Source: Aureococcus anophagefferens
Lineage: Eukaryota > Sar > Pelagophyceae > Pelagomonadales > Pelagomonadaceae
Length of the DNA stretch: 64,000 nucleotides
Direction: 5' to 3'
Assembly: GCF_000186865.1 (NCBI RefSeq)
Contig: NW_008705562.1
Span: 2,214,299 to 2,278,298 of the forward strand
Both the position numbers and the translations under genes were made by a program. Below, in pieces: positions 9,066 through 18,817 of this stretch. Each line of letters begins with the position of its first letter. Positions within the stretch are counted from its first letter, which is position 1. The notes under the pieces are model-generated. The model saw only the letters and a program-made list of their open reading frames with translations, was not told the DNA's origin and searched no databases.

Positions 9066-11292
9066 ATGAACACGAGTAACTTGGCCGTCATCGGTGCGCC
9101 CCCCGCCGCGCGCCCGCCGCAGCCCGGCCCCCTCGCGCGCCGCGTCGCGCGCCGCCGCCGCGTCGCGCGTCGCGGACCGACGACGCGCGGCCGCCGCGCG
9201 CGCAGGCATCGACGACGGCGAGCTCGGGCAGCTCCTCGTCGACGCGGGCATGCCGGGGCCCGAGGTGCCGCGGCTCATCGCGAAGATGAACGCCCACTGG
9301 GCCGGCGGCGGCTCCATCGACGCGCTGCTCGCGGACGACGCCGCGCTCGCGGGCTGGCGCCTGTCGCCCGGGTCGCTCATGCTCCTGCGGTCGATCCTGG
9401 GCATCTCGCGCGAGGCGCGCGCCAAGTCCGGCGCGAAGCGCGGCCGCGAGGAGTCGTCGTCCTTCGCGAGCAGCCTCCGCGCGTCGCTGTCGCTGCTCCG
9501 CGTCGACCTGCAAAAGCCGCCGGCGGACGAGGCCTACGACGACGACTACGACGACGACGACTTCGAGCTCGACGACGACAGCGACGGCGGCGGCGCGGCG
9601 GCCGCGTCCCCCGTGGTTTTCTTTTTGGCGACGACGCCGGCGCGTCCTCTCAGGCGGCGTGAACCTCGCGTCCGTCGCGTCGATGTCGCTCGACGCCGTC
9701 GCGCCGCCGCCGCCGCCGCGGCGCGGCGACGCCGCGGGTGCGGCGCGGCGCGCGGCGACGCCCGCCGCCGGCGGCCGGCCCGGCGCGGCGCTCCCGCCGG
9801 GCACGCCCCTCGCGCCGGGCCTGCCGGCGCCGCGGCGCGCGCGGACGCCCGGCGCCGCGGCGCCGCGGCCGTCCGCGGACACGCCGCCGCCGCTGCCGCC
9901 GGGCTCGGCGCGCGAGCCGCCGCGCCTGTCGTCGGAGACGAAGGAGCTCCTGGCGTCCGCCGTCGACGGCCGCCGGCAGAGGGGCAGCCGCGGCCGCGCG
10001 CACACGGCGAAGCACGGGGCGGGAAACGAGTGATTCAAGTTCGCTTCAACCTGAGCGTTCCGCTCGCGCGCGTGCCGGCAAAAGCATCCACGCGTCGAGC
10101 GCGCTCCCAGAGATGATCGCTCGTCCAAAAGTTAGCCGAAACGAGTGGAACATGACCGAGAGAGGAGCCTTTGAAGGTGGGACTTTCGCACCCTTTTCCC
10201 GCCCAGGCGAAGCACATCCTGGACGGCCAGTGGAAGCTGGGCAAGTGCATCGGCCAGGGGAGCTTCGGGTCGGTCTACACGTGCATGGACGAGGCCACGG
10301 GCGTGCTCATGGCCGTGAAGATGATGGCCATCCCGACGTCGTCCGCGCCCGGCGGCGCCGGCGCGCCGCCCCAACCGCGCGACGGCCGGCCGAGTAAGCC
10401 CGAGAGCGAGCTCCGCGCGCTCTGCAGCGAGATCGAGATCATGCGGAGCTTCGAGCACCCGAACATCGTGCGCTACCTCGGCGCGGCCGTCGACGAGCCG
10501 AACCTCCAGCTCTACATCTTCCAGGAGTGGGTCCCCGGCGGCTCGCTCGCGAGCCTGTCCGCGCACTACGGCGCGCTCAGCGAGCCCGTCGTGCGCCGCT
10601 ACACGATCCACATGCTCCGGGGCCTCGAGTACCTCCACGCCGCGAACATCATCCACCGCGACATCAAGTGCGGCAACGTCCTCGTCGACGAGGGCGGCGT
10701 CGCGAAGCTCGCGGACTTTGGCGCGTCGCACCGCCTCGGCGCCGACGGCACGCTCACGGCGGACATGAAGCTCACGATGCGCGGCACGCCCTACTTCATG
10801 GCGCCCGAGGTGCTCCAGCAGGACAAGTTCGGCCGGAGGTCCGACGTCTGGTCCGTCGGCGGCGTGATACTGCAGATGGCGACGACGCACCCGCCGTGGA
10901 AGGTCATGAACTTCAAGACGCCCATGGCCCTCTTCTACCACGTCGCGTCGACGACGGACCCGCCGCCCATCGACACCTACGCGCTCTCCCTGCCCCTCCG
11001 GGGCATCATCCTCCGCTGCTTCGAGCGCGACCCGGAAAAGCGCGCGCACGCGGCCGAGCTTTTAGGGGACCCGTTCCTCGCCGAGTTCCGCGAGGACGAG
11101 TCCGACGACCTGAGCCACAGCGACCCCCTGAACAACACCGTGAGCCGCATCGAGCGCGTCGCGACGCCCGCCACGGCGCCGAGCCCGCACCGCGCCGCGC
11201 CGCCGCCGCCGGGAAACGCGGGCAACGGCGGCGGGAACCTGTCCTCCCTCAAGATGCGCATGTCCCTCCGCGCGAGCACGGGCGCGTCCTAA
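9066..11292 (+). CDS. MAP3K-like (STE11-type) protein kinase, multi-exon
   Basis: Serine/threonine kinase in the last exon (10207-11292). It shows glycine loop GQGSFGSV, catalytic Lys in LMAVKMM, HRDIKCGNVL, DFG in LADFGASHRL, and GTPYFMAPEV, with a long insert before the C-helix. The overall pattern resembles MEKK/ANP MAP3 kinases. Proposed exon 1 is 9066-9093 (MNTSNLAVIG) and intron 1 is 9094-9205 (GT-AG, 112 nt). Exon 2 from 9206 encodes an acidic-tailed helical segment (GIDDGELGQLLVDAGMPG onward). Exon 3 runs from about 9654 to 10006 and is Pro/Ala-rich. Intron 3 is an introner (10007-10206), giving HTAKH|ILDGQWKLG. The exon 2/exon 3 join is unresolved: the frame must change by one between about 9581 and 9654, and no GT donor gives the right phase (GC donors do), or there is a base error. 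The kinase exon is firm; the 5' structure is tentative. Confidence 0.8.
10015..10206 (-). mobile_element. Introner element copy 3, inserted in the opposite orientation
   Basis: A 192-bp copy that is reversed relative to the host gene, unlike copies 1, 2 and 4. Ends in gene sense are CGGGGCGGG and CCCGCCCAG. The 8-bp target duplication GCGAAGCA lies at 10007-10014 and 10207-10214. The intron 10007-10206 is 200 nt, GC-AG, phase 0. Removal joins CACACG to GCGAAGCACATC and keeps the kinase frame. Internal sequence matches the reverse complement of the other copies, for example CGAGTGATTCAAGTTCGC near the 5' end. Confidence 0.92.
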
Positions 11293-11531
11293 CGTCCGGG
11301 CGCGTCCGAACGTCGCCCCCGGGGGAAGAGGACAGCGTTCCGAAAGGGCGTAGGGTCACTGTGGAATCACGCGTACGGTGGGTCTCATCAACTTAATGAC
11401 GTTGCCGTCAAGATGGTTTGCAAGCTCTCCCGGCCGCGCGCCCGCTCGAAGCGCCTCGCCGACGAGACACGAACGAAGCGCCACCGGACGCGTTCGAATT
11501 TACGCCACCACCACCACCGCACACGCACACC

Positions 11532-12503
11532 ATGTCGGGCATGCTCGAGGAGGAGCGCTTCGACGGCATGCTGCTGCAGTTCGCGCAGCAGTGCCAGGGC
11601 ATCGACCCGCTCCTCGACACGGTCTTCTCCTTCCTGCGGCGGAAGACGGACTTCTTCACGGGCGCCACGGACGACAAGGCGAAGCAGACGGTGCTCAAGA
11701 TGCTCGAGAAGCACCAGCTCCTCGCGGACAAGACGAACGTCGAGAAGCGCAAGCGGCGCGACGCCGAGGAGGCCGCCGCCGCGGAGCGCAAGGCCGCGGC
11801 GAAGGCGAAGCGCGACGCGAAGAAGGCCGCCGAGGCGAGCGCGGCGCCCGCGGCGCCGGCGCCGGCGCCGCCCAAGGACGTCGTCGAGGTCGGCGCCGGC
11901 GGCGCGGACCTCGACGGCGCCGCGCCGTCGAGCGGCGGCGACGCGAAGGACGACGACGACGACGACAAGGAGCCGCCGCCGCCGGGCAACGGCGGCGTCA
12001 TGGGCTGGGGCGTCTGGACCCAGCAGCTCGCGGACCTCGAGCTCAAGGTGCCCATGCCGTCGACGACCAAGTCCCGGGACCTCGTCGTCAAGTTCACCAA
12101 GGGCCACATCACCATCGGCGTCAAAGGCCAGCCGCCGATCCTCGACGGCGACCTCCACAAGAAGGTCATCGTCGACGACTGCTTCTGGACCCTCGAGGAC
12201 GCGCCGGGCGCCGACGGCGGCAAGGAGGTCGTCGTCGCGCTCCAGAAGGAGGACAAGCAGAGCTGGTGGAAGTGCGTCGTCGTCGGCGACCCGGAGATCA
12301 ACACGCAGAAGGTCCAGCCCGAGAACTCGAAGCTCAGCGACCTCGACGGCGAGACGCGCATGACCGTCGAGAAGATGATGTTCGACCAGCGCCAGAAAGC
12401 CATGGGCAAGCCCACGGCCGACGAGCAGGGCAAGCAGGACGTCCTCGAGAAGTTCATGAAGCAGCACCCGGAGATGGACTTCTCCAAGGCCAAGTTCTCC
12501 TAG
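11532..12503 (+). CDS. NUDC: NudC family dynein/HSP90 co-chaperone
   Basis: A 323-residue single-exon protein. The N-terminal NudC domain (RFDGMLLQFAQQCQGIDPLL onward) is followed by a charged coiled-coil and Ala/Pro linker. The CS (p23-like) domain lies at about 160-250 (GWGVWTQQLADLELKVPMP onward, with VKFTKGHITIGVKGQ and DDCFWTLED). The C-terminus is the family signature around FDQRQKAMGKPTADEQGKQD. NudC proteins stabilise dynein regulators such as LIS1 with HSP90 and act in the cytosol. The start at ATG 11532 has a good context (CACACCATG) and gives the usual family length. The 5' leader is rich in CAC repeats. Confidence 0.95.
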   Translation: MSGMLEEERFDGMLLQFAQQCQGIDPLLDTVFSFLRRKTDFFTGATDDKAKQTVLKMLEKHQLLADKTNVEKRKRRDAEEAAAAERKAAAKAKRDAKKAAEASAAPAAPAPAPPKDVVEVGAGGADLDGAAPSSGGDAKDDDDDDKEPPPPGNGGVMGWGVWTQQLADLELKVPMPSTTKSRDLVVKFTKGHITIGVKGQPPILDGDLHKKVIVDDCFWTLEDAPGADGGKEVVVALQKEDKQSWWKCVVVGDPEINTQKVQPENSKLSDLDGETRMTVEKMMFDQRQKAMGKPTADEQGKQDVLEKFMKQHPEMDFSKAKFS

Positions 12504-12745
12504 GCGGCGCCCGCGCCGCGGCGGCGCCGCTCGCCCCTAAACCCGCACGAGTCCCGACGCGCCGGGCCGCTCGGTCGCCGGCGGGGCGCGGCGATTCGAG
12601 TGAACTCGGGCTTTGGGGTCTGGGGTGGTAAAATTTAAACCAAACCGACTGGGGCGTACTCGGGGGGACCTCGGGTGACTTCCCCTGGGTCCCGGGCTAG
12701 TTCCTGGCACCTATTTTCTGGGTCGGTCGGTCGGTCGGTCGTCGT

Positions 12746-12793
<48 letters not shown>

Positions 12794-13756
12794 CGTCGTC
12801 GTCGTCGCGCGCGCGGGGGAGTTTCGAACCTAATTCAGTCGCAGGGCGACCGTAGAGAGGTGATGAGTTGCCCCATGCCAGCTGTCACGGCATATGAACC
12901 CGGGGATGCAAAAATCGAGTGGGGGCGCGCCCCGCAGTCGCAGTGATCGACAGTCTCGCCGCGGAAGGCCGCCAGCAGGATTTTTTGCGCTCACGAACCC
13001 CGTCGTCGCTGCCCGGCGCAGCACGCGCGCTTTTCGTGCACCACCTGGCGCAAAACGGCGAGGTGCCGGCGCATCACATCATCGCAGCGTTATCCGTCGG
13101 TCGAAACGATGCAGTTTTGTACGATTTCGATGAAGTTTTCAATGATTACTTCAATGAACAACCCAAAACGTTTGTTCTTACTACGAGACGGGGTCCTCCA
13201 ATTAAATTCACCGGCCGCGCTGAGCTTACGGCGCCCGCGGTCGGAAGCGGTTGGTGGTCCAAGTAAGCAAAATCTTACCGATGGCGACGCGCGGTGGAAA
13301 ATTCCAGAGTGCTGGCGGGGACGAATGGAGAAATTTCTTAGAAAAATGTTCGAATTAAATTCGAGGGCCTGTTCCACGCGTCCAAACGCGTCGGTTTCTG
13401 AGGGCTTGGACCAACGCGGGTTAACTTGTCCTCCCCGGAACCCCTCAGCTCAAGTCAGCTCTTCGCCTTAAGATTCGCCCCGGCGACGCCAATTCCGCGG
13501 GGCCGACGGTGGCGCGACGGTGCCTTTTAACGAGGCGCTGCAAACCTGAATCTTGGCCCCTGCAACGCGCATGATACGGGAGGCAGCCACACAAAGGAGG
13601 TCGGTTTCGACAGGCTCCCAGGCGCCCGCCACTCGGCTCCCGGCCGTTTCTCGCGGGGTGAGGCTCCCGGCGCTCGGCCCCCGCGCGGCTCCGGGGCGAG
13701 GCTCCCGGCGCGGCCTCCGGCGCCTCGCGGGCGGTCCCGAGGGCGCCGCGGGCGAC
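12504..13756. other. Long intergenic region with an orphan open frame
   Basis: 1.25 kb between NudC and the exchanger gene. It holds the microsatellite, then a plus-strand open frame at 12919-13266. That frame lacks any ATG; its C-terminal half (LYDFDEVFNDYFNEQPKTFV to SGWWSK) looks protein-like and is less GC-rich than its surroundings. It could be an exon, a decayed gene or chance. I do not recognise it. Nothing else is convincing. Confidence 0.4.
12721..12811. repeat. Compound microsatellite (GGTC)n-(GTC)n-(GCC)n-(GTC)n
   Basis: Uninterrupted blocks of GGTC, then GTC, then about eleven GCC/CCG units, then GTC again, in non-coding DNA after the NudC stop. Length is likely polymorphic. Confidence 0.95.
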
Positions 13757-16296
13757 ATGAAGCGCCTCGAGGGCTGCCGCAGACGAAATCGTCGAAGGTC
13801 CGACAACGTGCGGCAAGCCGCGCTCGTCCTCGTCGGCCTCGTCTCCCTCGCGCTCTGCGGGAAGACGGGCGGCTCCCTGGGCCGGGGCCTGCGCGGCGCC
13901 GGCTTCGGCGCGGGGAGGATAGGACGGGCCGCGCCCGGCGCCGCGGCGGTTTCGGGCGCGGCGGCCGCGCCGGCCGCGCGGCGTCTGGGCGCCGCCGCGG
14001 ACGCGCTCGAGGACCCCGGCGCGCGACGGCTGGCGAACGCGACGGCGGACGACGACGACGACGACGAGACCGGCGGCCTAATCATCGGCGGCGCGCGGAT
14101 CCCGCCGAAGCCGCTGCTCACGAAGAAGCAGAACCTCTACTACGGCTGGTTCTTCTACGTCCTGGGCATCCTCTGGATGTTCCTCGGCCTCGCCTTCGTC
14201 TGCGACGTCTACCTCGAGGCGTCCCTCGAGGGCATCTGCACGGGCCTGAAGCTGAGCAACGACGTCGCGGGCGCGACGTTCATGGCCGCCGGCGGGTCCG
14301 CGCCCGAGCTCTGCACGTCCTTCATCGGCGTCTTCGTCGAGCGGTCCGACATCGGCTTCGGCACCATCGTGGGCAGCGCCGTCTTCAACGTGCTCTTCGT
14401 CATCGCCGCGTGCGCGCACGTCGCGCCGAATCTCACGCTGACGTGGTGGCCGCTCGCGCGCGACTGCGCGTGCTACTGCGCCTGCATCTACGGCATGGTC
14501 ATCGTGCTCGTGGACGGCCGCGTGACCTGGTACGAGGGCTTTGGGCTCCTCGTGGGCTACGGCTGCTACGTCACGGTCATGTCGCAGAACGAGTTCCTCG
14601 AGATCTTCGTCGGCAGCCAGCTCGCCAAGGACGTGCGCCAGCGGCCGGCCTGGTGCCTGGCGCTTCAATCCATGGTCGAGTCGACGCCCTTCATCGCCAT
14701 CGTCTACATCGCCATCGTCGCCAACGTCGTGTCCATGGCGCTCGAGGCCGTCGTGCTCAACTACGTCTTCGCGGGCTTCTTCGTCACGGAGATGGTCATC
14801 AAGATCGCGGCCTACGGGTTTTTTGGGTACTGGAAGTACCCGCTGAACACCTTCGACGGCGTCCTCGTGGCTTTGATCATCCTCGAGCTCTTCTTCCTCG
14901 GCACCATGGGCATCGGCCAGGGCAGCAAAAGAGAGCGAAATTCCCAACTTCAAAGGCTCCGATCTCGGCCGTTTTCCACTCGTTTCGGCTGATTTTTGGA
15001 CGAGCGATCATCTCTCGGAAGGGTCTCGAAGCGTGGATGCTTTTATCGGAACGCGCGCGCGAGGAACACTCACGTTGAAGCGACGTTGCATCACCCTTGT
15101 GCTGCCCAGGCATCGGCGCGATCAAGGCGCTCCGCCTCTTCAAGTTCGTCCGCGTCACGCGCTTCATCCGCATCGCGCGCATCTACCAGTTCTTCCGGCA
15201 CCACGCCGTGAAAAATAAGGAGCTGGTGGAGCCCGGCGGGCGCACGAACCGGCCAACGATCCGGGGCCTCCGGCCGTCCGACGTCTCCGTCAAGGGCCTC
15301 AAGATCGTCGCGGGCGTCAAGCTCAAGACGATCAACAAGAACGGCGTCCCCGTCAAGGTCAAGAGCCCGCCGGCGGCGAACTGCGCCGTCGCGCCCGAGC
15401 CCGCGGGCGCCGCGCCGCCGGACCCGGCGGCCTCGGAGGCGCCCGCGGCGCCCGGTACGCCCGGAGGCGCGGAGCCGGCGGACGAGGCGCCGCCGGAGAC
15501 GCCCGCGGCCAACGGCGCGGACGCGGCGCCGGCGACGGCGGGCGCCCCGTCGACGCCCAACGGCGACGCCGAGGAGCCCCCGGCGAACGGCGGCGGCGAG
15601 GAGAAGGAGGACGGCGGCTCCGGCGGCGGCGGCTCCGGCGGCGGCGACTCCGGCGGCGACGACGACGACGACGACGAGGGCGGCGCGCCGGGGAGCTGGG
15701 GCGAGGTCTTCACCTGCCCCACGGGCGACGGGCCCATCGCCATGGCCTACTGGTTCGTCATGCTGCCCATGTCCATTATTTTTTACGGCACGATCCCCGA
15801 CTGCGGCACGGAGAAGTACGAGAAGTGGTACTGGGTGACGTTCAGCCTCTGCATCTCCTACGTCGCCGTGCTGAGCTACCCCATGGTCTGGTGGGCGACG
15901 GAGCTCGGCGACGTGCTCGGCATCCCCGAGCCCGTCATGGGCCTCACGCTTTTGGCCGCGGGCACGTCCGTGCCGGACATGCTCAGCTCCGTCGCCGTGG
16001 CGAAGCGCGGCTACGGCGACATGGCCGTGAGCTCGTCCATCGGGTCCAACATCTTCGACCTCAACTTCGGCCTCGCTCTGCCCTGGTTCCTCTTCGCGGT
16101 CACGGAGGGGCCCGTGAAGATCAACTCCGACGGCCTCACGGTCTCCATCCTCACGCTCTTCATGATGGTGGGCCTCGTCATCACGACGATCCACTTCTCC
16201 GGCTGGAAGCTCACGGCCCAGCTCGGCAACATCATGTTCGGCCTCTACGCGTGCTACATGTGCTTCGCGCTCATGCTCGAGCTCGGCGCCGTCTGA
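13757..16296 (+). CDS. NCKX-type cation/Ca2+ exchanger with an inserted voltage-sensor domain
   Basis: Two exons, 13757-14909 and 15110-16296, giving 779 residues. A basic N-terminus with a hydrophobic leader is followed by exchanger alpha-1 repeat D169[15 protein letters not shown], typical of K+-dependent Na+/Ca2+ exchangers. Alpha-2 begins at about 662 ([17 protein letters not shown], then [19 protein letters not shown]). Between them, residues about 308-408 form a four-helix domain matching Cav/Nav voltage sensors. S1 has [18 protein letters not shown]2 has [20 protein letters not shown] with the acidic and Lys positions; S3 has [11 protein letters not shown]4 has basic residues at 390, 393, 396, 399, 402, 405 and 408, exactly every third position. 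A disordered Pro/Ala/Gly/Asp linker (about 430-590) precedes the second exchanger half. The intron is an introner in the S3-S4 linker. An in-frame ATG at 13571 could extend the N-terminus; 13757 gives a cleaner leader. Voltage control of exchange is inference. Confidence 0.9.
14918..15109 (+). mobile_element. Introner element copy 4 (exchanger intron)
   Basis: A 192-bp copy in gene-sense orientation with ends CAGGGCAGC / GCTGCCCAG. The 8-bp target duplication GCATCGGC lies at 14910-14917 and 15110-15117. The intron 14910-15109 is 200 nt, GC-AG, phase 1. Removal gives ATGG|GCATCGGCGCG, reading M-G-I-G-A, which links S3 to S4 of the voltage sensor. Confidence 0.93.
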
Positions 16297-17023
16297 GCGC
16301 GGCGCCGCGAGGAAAAAAAAAAAAAAAACACTTCCGCCGCCGCCCGTCGACCTCACTCCCCCCCGCGACTCGGCGCCGTCCCCGCCCGTCGCCGCCCAGC
16401 CCCCCGCGTGGCGCGTCGTCGCGCGCCGGCCCAAGACCCACGAGACGCCGCTCGTCCCCACCCGTCCCGGCACCGTCCTCCTCGCCACCGATCCGCCCGT
16501 CTCACGCTCGCGGGGGGGCGCGCCCGCCCCGACAAGCACCCGGCTCCGGCGGACCCTCCTTTCGGGGGTCCGCGGAGCCGCGGGCGCGCCCATGCGACGT
16601 GAGACGCGGCTGCGGCCGCGACGCGAGGACACACCCGGGACCCCGCGGGACCCCGAGCGGCCCGCGCCCGACGCACGATTCCCCACCCAGAAGCTGGCAC
16701 GCGACCGGGCCGGGGCGGCGCCGCAGCCGCGGCCCCCCCGGCGGCCCTTCGCGCCCGACCCCACAAGCACCCCACCACCCTTCTCTCCATCATACTCATT
16801 CCATTTCGATCTGTCTTCGGCGGGGTAAAGGCGCCTCGGAGGGCGCCGCGGCAGGGGGGTCGAGCGGATCCCGGCGGAGTCGGCGGGAGGCGTCCGACTG
16901 AATCGACGATTTTTGAGGCAAGATCGTGGAAATCCGATTCCGCCTCAGACGACCATTCACGCCGACGCCGCCACGGGGGAGGCATTAAAGTCACTCGCGT
17001 CGACTACACCCCCCCTGGATACG
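16297..17023. other. Intergenic region, poly-A tract then C-rich sequence
   Basis: A 16-base A run (16313-16328) follows the exchanger stop and could mark the 3' end of its transcript. The rest is C-rich and contains a strong hairpin (16541-16580). No gene is seen. Confidence 0.5.
16541..16580. repeat. Perfect-stem inverted repeat (hairpin)
   Basis: CGGCTCCGGCGGACC pairs with GGTCCGCGGAGCCG across a loop of about 11 nt. The stem is about 14 bp with one bulged base and nearly all G-C. The flanks also contain GGGCGCGCCC-type palindromes. Confidence 0.7.
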
Positions 17024-18007
17024 ATGGGCGACCTCGAGAAGGAGTCGAGTCTGCGCGACTTCGAGGCCGCCGAGGACGGCGGCTGCCTCGCGCCCGGGCG
17101 CTTCCGCATGAGCGACTACCTCTCGGAGCTCGTGGGCGCGCAGGAGGTGACGAAGGACGAGGCCTACGACACGGCCGTCGCCGCGGTGCGGGGCCACGCG
17201 TCCGTCGTCCAGGCGTTGGCCAAGTCCGTCGCGGCGCGGACCAAGGCCGTCGTCGCGCTCGAGAAGTCGGCGGCGCCCGTGAAGGCGGGCGCCGCGGCCA
17301 TGGAGCCGGCCCTCGTCGACGCCCTCGCGGCCTGGGCCGCGCCGAGCGAGGACCCCGCGGAGCCGCCGCCGACCGCGGCCGTCGAGGAGGCGTCGCGCGC
17401 GCTCGTGGGCGGCCTCCTCAACTACGCGACGGACCTGCACAAGCTCAAGGCCAAGGTCGCCAAGGCGCGGACCAAGCAGCGCGAGAACATGGACCACTAC
17501 GCGTCCAAGGTGCCCCGGCTCACGCGCGCCGTCGAGGCGGCGAAGCGGGAGAAGGCGCGCCGCGAGGCGCGCGCCGAGGCCGCCGCGGCCAAGGCCAAGG
17601 CCGAGGGCACGCCCGTCCCCGCGACGTGCCACGCCTTCTACGAGTCGAGCGACGCGGACCAGGTCAAGGCTCTCGCCGACGCGGAGGACCGCCTCCGCCG
17701 CAACGAGAAGAAGCTCGAGGGCGCCAAAGGCGACTACGCGGCGACGAACGCGGCGGCCATCGCCGCGCTGACGTCCGCCGTCGCCGACTCGACGCCGGAG
17801 ACGGTCCCGATCCTCAAGGACCTGCTCACCTACGAGGCCGACATCATCACGGCCATGCTCGCGTACGAGTCGCGCCTCGACGCCGCCGCCGCCGCGCTCC
17901 CGGAGTCCGAGGAGCCCGCGCGCGCCGAGCCCCCGGCGAAGCCGGACGCGGAGCCCGAGGCCGAAGAGGAGGAGACCAAGGAGGAGACCAAGACCGAGGG
18001 CGCGTGA
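17024..18007 (+). CDS. Helical, BAR-like coiled-coil protein
   Basis: A 327-residue single-exon protein. The body is almost wholly helical and charged: an Ala/Lys/Glu coiled coil from about 70 to 290, including KARTKQRENMDHYASKVPRL and EDRLRRNEKKLEGAKGDYAA. It ends in an acidic disordered tail of Glu, Lys and Thr. The pattern of a middle helix with paired K/R and repeated (DAEDRLRRNEKKLEGAK) segments resembles BAR/arfaptin-type membrane-curvature domains, but I see no diagnostic motif, so the family call is tentative. The start is the first ATG after an in-frame run without ATG. Confidence 0.6.
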   Translation: MGDLEKESSLRDFEAAEDGGCLAPGRFRMSDYLSELVGAQEVTKDEAYDTAVAAVRGHASVVQALAKSVAARTKAVVALEKSAAPVKAGAAAMEPALVDALAAWAAPSEDPAEPPPTAAVEEASRALVGGLLNYATDLHKLKAKVAKARTKQRENMDHYASKVPRLTRAVEAAKREKARREARAEAAAAKAKAEGTPVPATCHAFYESSDADQVKALADAEDRLRRNEKKLEGAKGDYAATNAAAIAALTSAVADSTPETVPILKDLLTYEADIITAMLAYESRLDAAAAALPESEEPARAEPPAKPDAEPEAEEEETKEETKTEGA

Positions 18008-18396
18008 AGGAACCGCGACGCCCGCCCGGCGCGCGCGCCGCGCCGCCGGCTTCGCGAGGCCCGGACCCCTCCCAAGAAACGTAACGCCTCGCGTACGCAC
18101 GTGCTGAGAGGAGCTGCGAGTCTGCGACCGACGACCTCGAGCTCAGACGGCGAGGCCTACGGCGGCCGCGGGCAGCTCGCGACAGGGCTCGCGACCACCC
18201 CGGCCAAGCTCGCGAGGCCTTGCCACAGCCACTTGCGCCGCGCACGGCGGCGACGCCCGCACCAAGTCGCGCGCCGCCTTGCGCGACGCAGCGTCCACGC
18301 GCCCGGATCTTCCGCGCGCGCGGCGCGGCGACGCCGCGGGGCACGACGGAGGCGATCGTTCACGCGAGAAACGTCGTAGGTCGCACCCGGCCGACC
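18008..18396. other. Intergenic spacer before ANAPC13
   Basis: 389 bp, GC-rich, with no repeats and no ORF I can support. It presumably holds the promoter and 5' leader of the downstream gene. Confidence 0.5.
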
Positions 18397-18817
18397 ATGT
18401 CCGACAGCAACTACGCCAAGTCCATCTGCAAGTGGCGGAAGATCAACGAGGTCGTCGACGACGCCTGGCTCGAGGACGCGCTCTCGGACGACGACGTCGA
18501 GATCCCCGGCGGCGACGTCTTCGCCGAGGAGGGCGCGTGCCCGGCGTCCCGCGTCGCGCGCCGAACCCCGTCCGATGATGTTATCCAAATATTTGCTACT
18601 CTCGACCGCGTTGCGTGACGACCACACTTTTTACACACCAAGATCGCTGAGGACCGAGCCCGTTCGCCGACCGCCGCGCGCCGCCGCCGCGCGCCGCCCT
18701 CGACCCCGTCCCCGCGCAGGCGAGCTCGACTCGGGCGACGTGCTCGAGGCGTCCAAAGAGGAGCGGTGGACGGACCTCGAGCTCGAGCAGGTCACGGGCG
18801 ACGCGCCCCTAAGATAA
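18397..18817 (+). CDS. ANAPC13: Anaphase-promoting complex subunit 13, two exons
   Basis: Small APC/C subunit that stabilises the TPR arm of this ubiquitin ligase. Exon 1 (18397-18532) encodes MSDSNYAKSICKWRKINEVV then DDAWLEDALSDDDVEIP. Exon 2 (18720-18817) encodes ELDSGDVLEASKEERWTDLELEQ and ends APLR. Both halves match the animal protein: DDAW.ED.L..DDV.IP and .WTDL.L. The product is 77 residues, near the usual 74. The intron is inferred as 18533-18719. Only a GC donor (GCGCG) gives the right phase with the CAG acceptor at 18717-18719; a GT two bases further would break the frame. Its last 9 bp overlap the end of the convergent aminotransferase gene. Confidence 0.85.

Noticed and set aside
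16313..16328. Poly-A run as a retrotransposed gene tail
   Set aside because: No target duplication or second gene copy is visible; more likely simple sequence after the exchanger stop.
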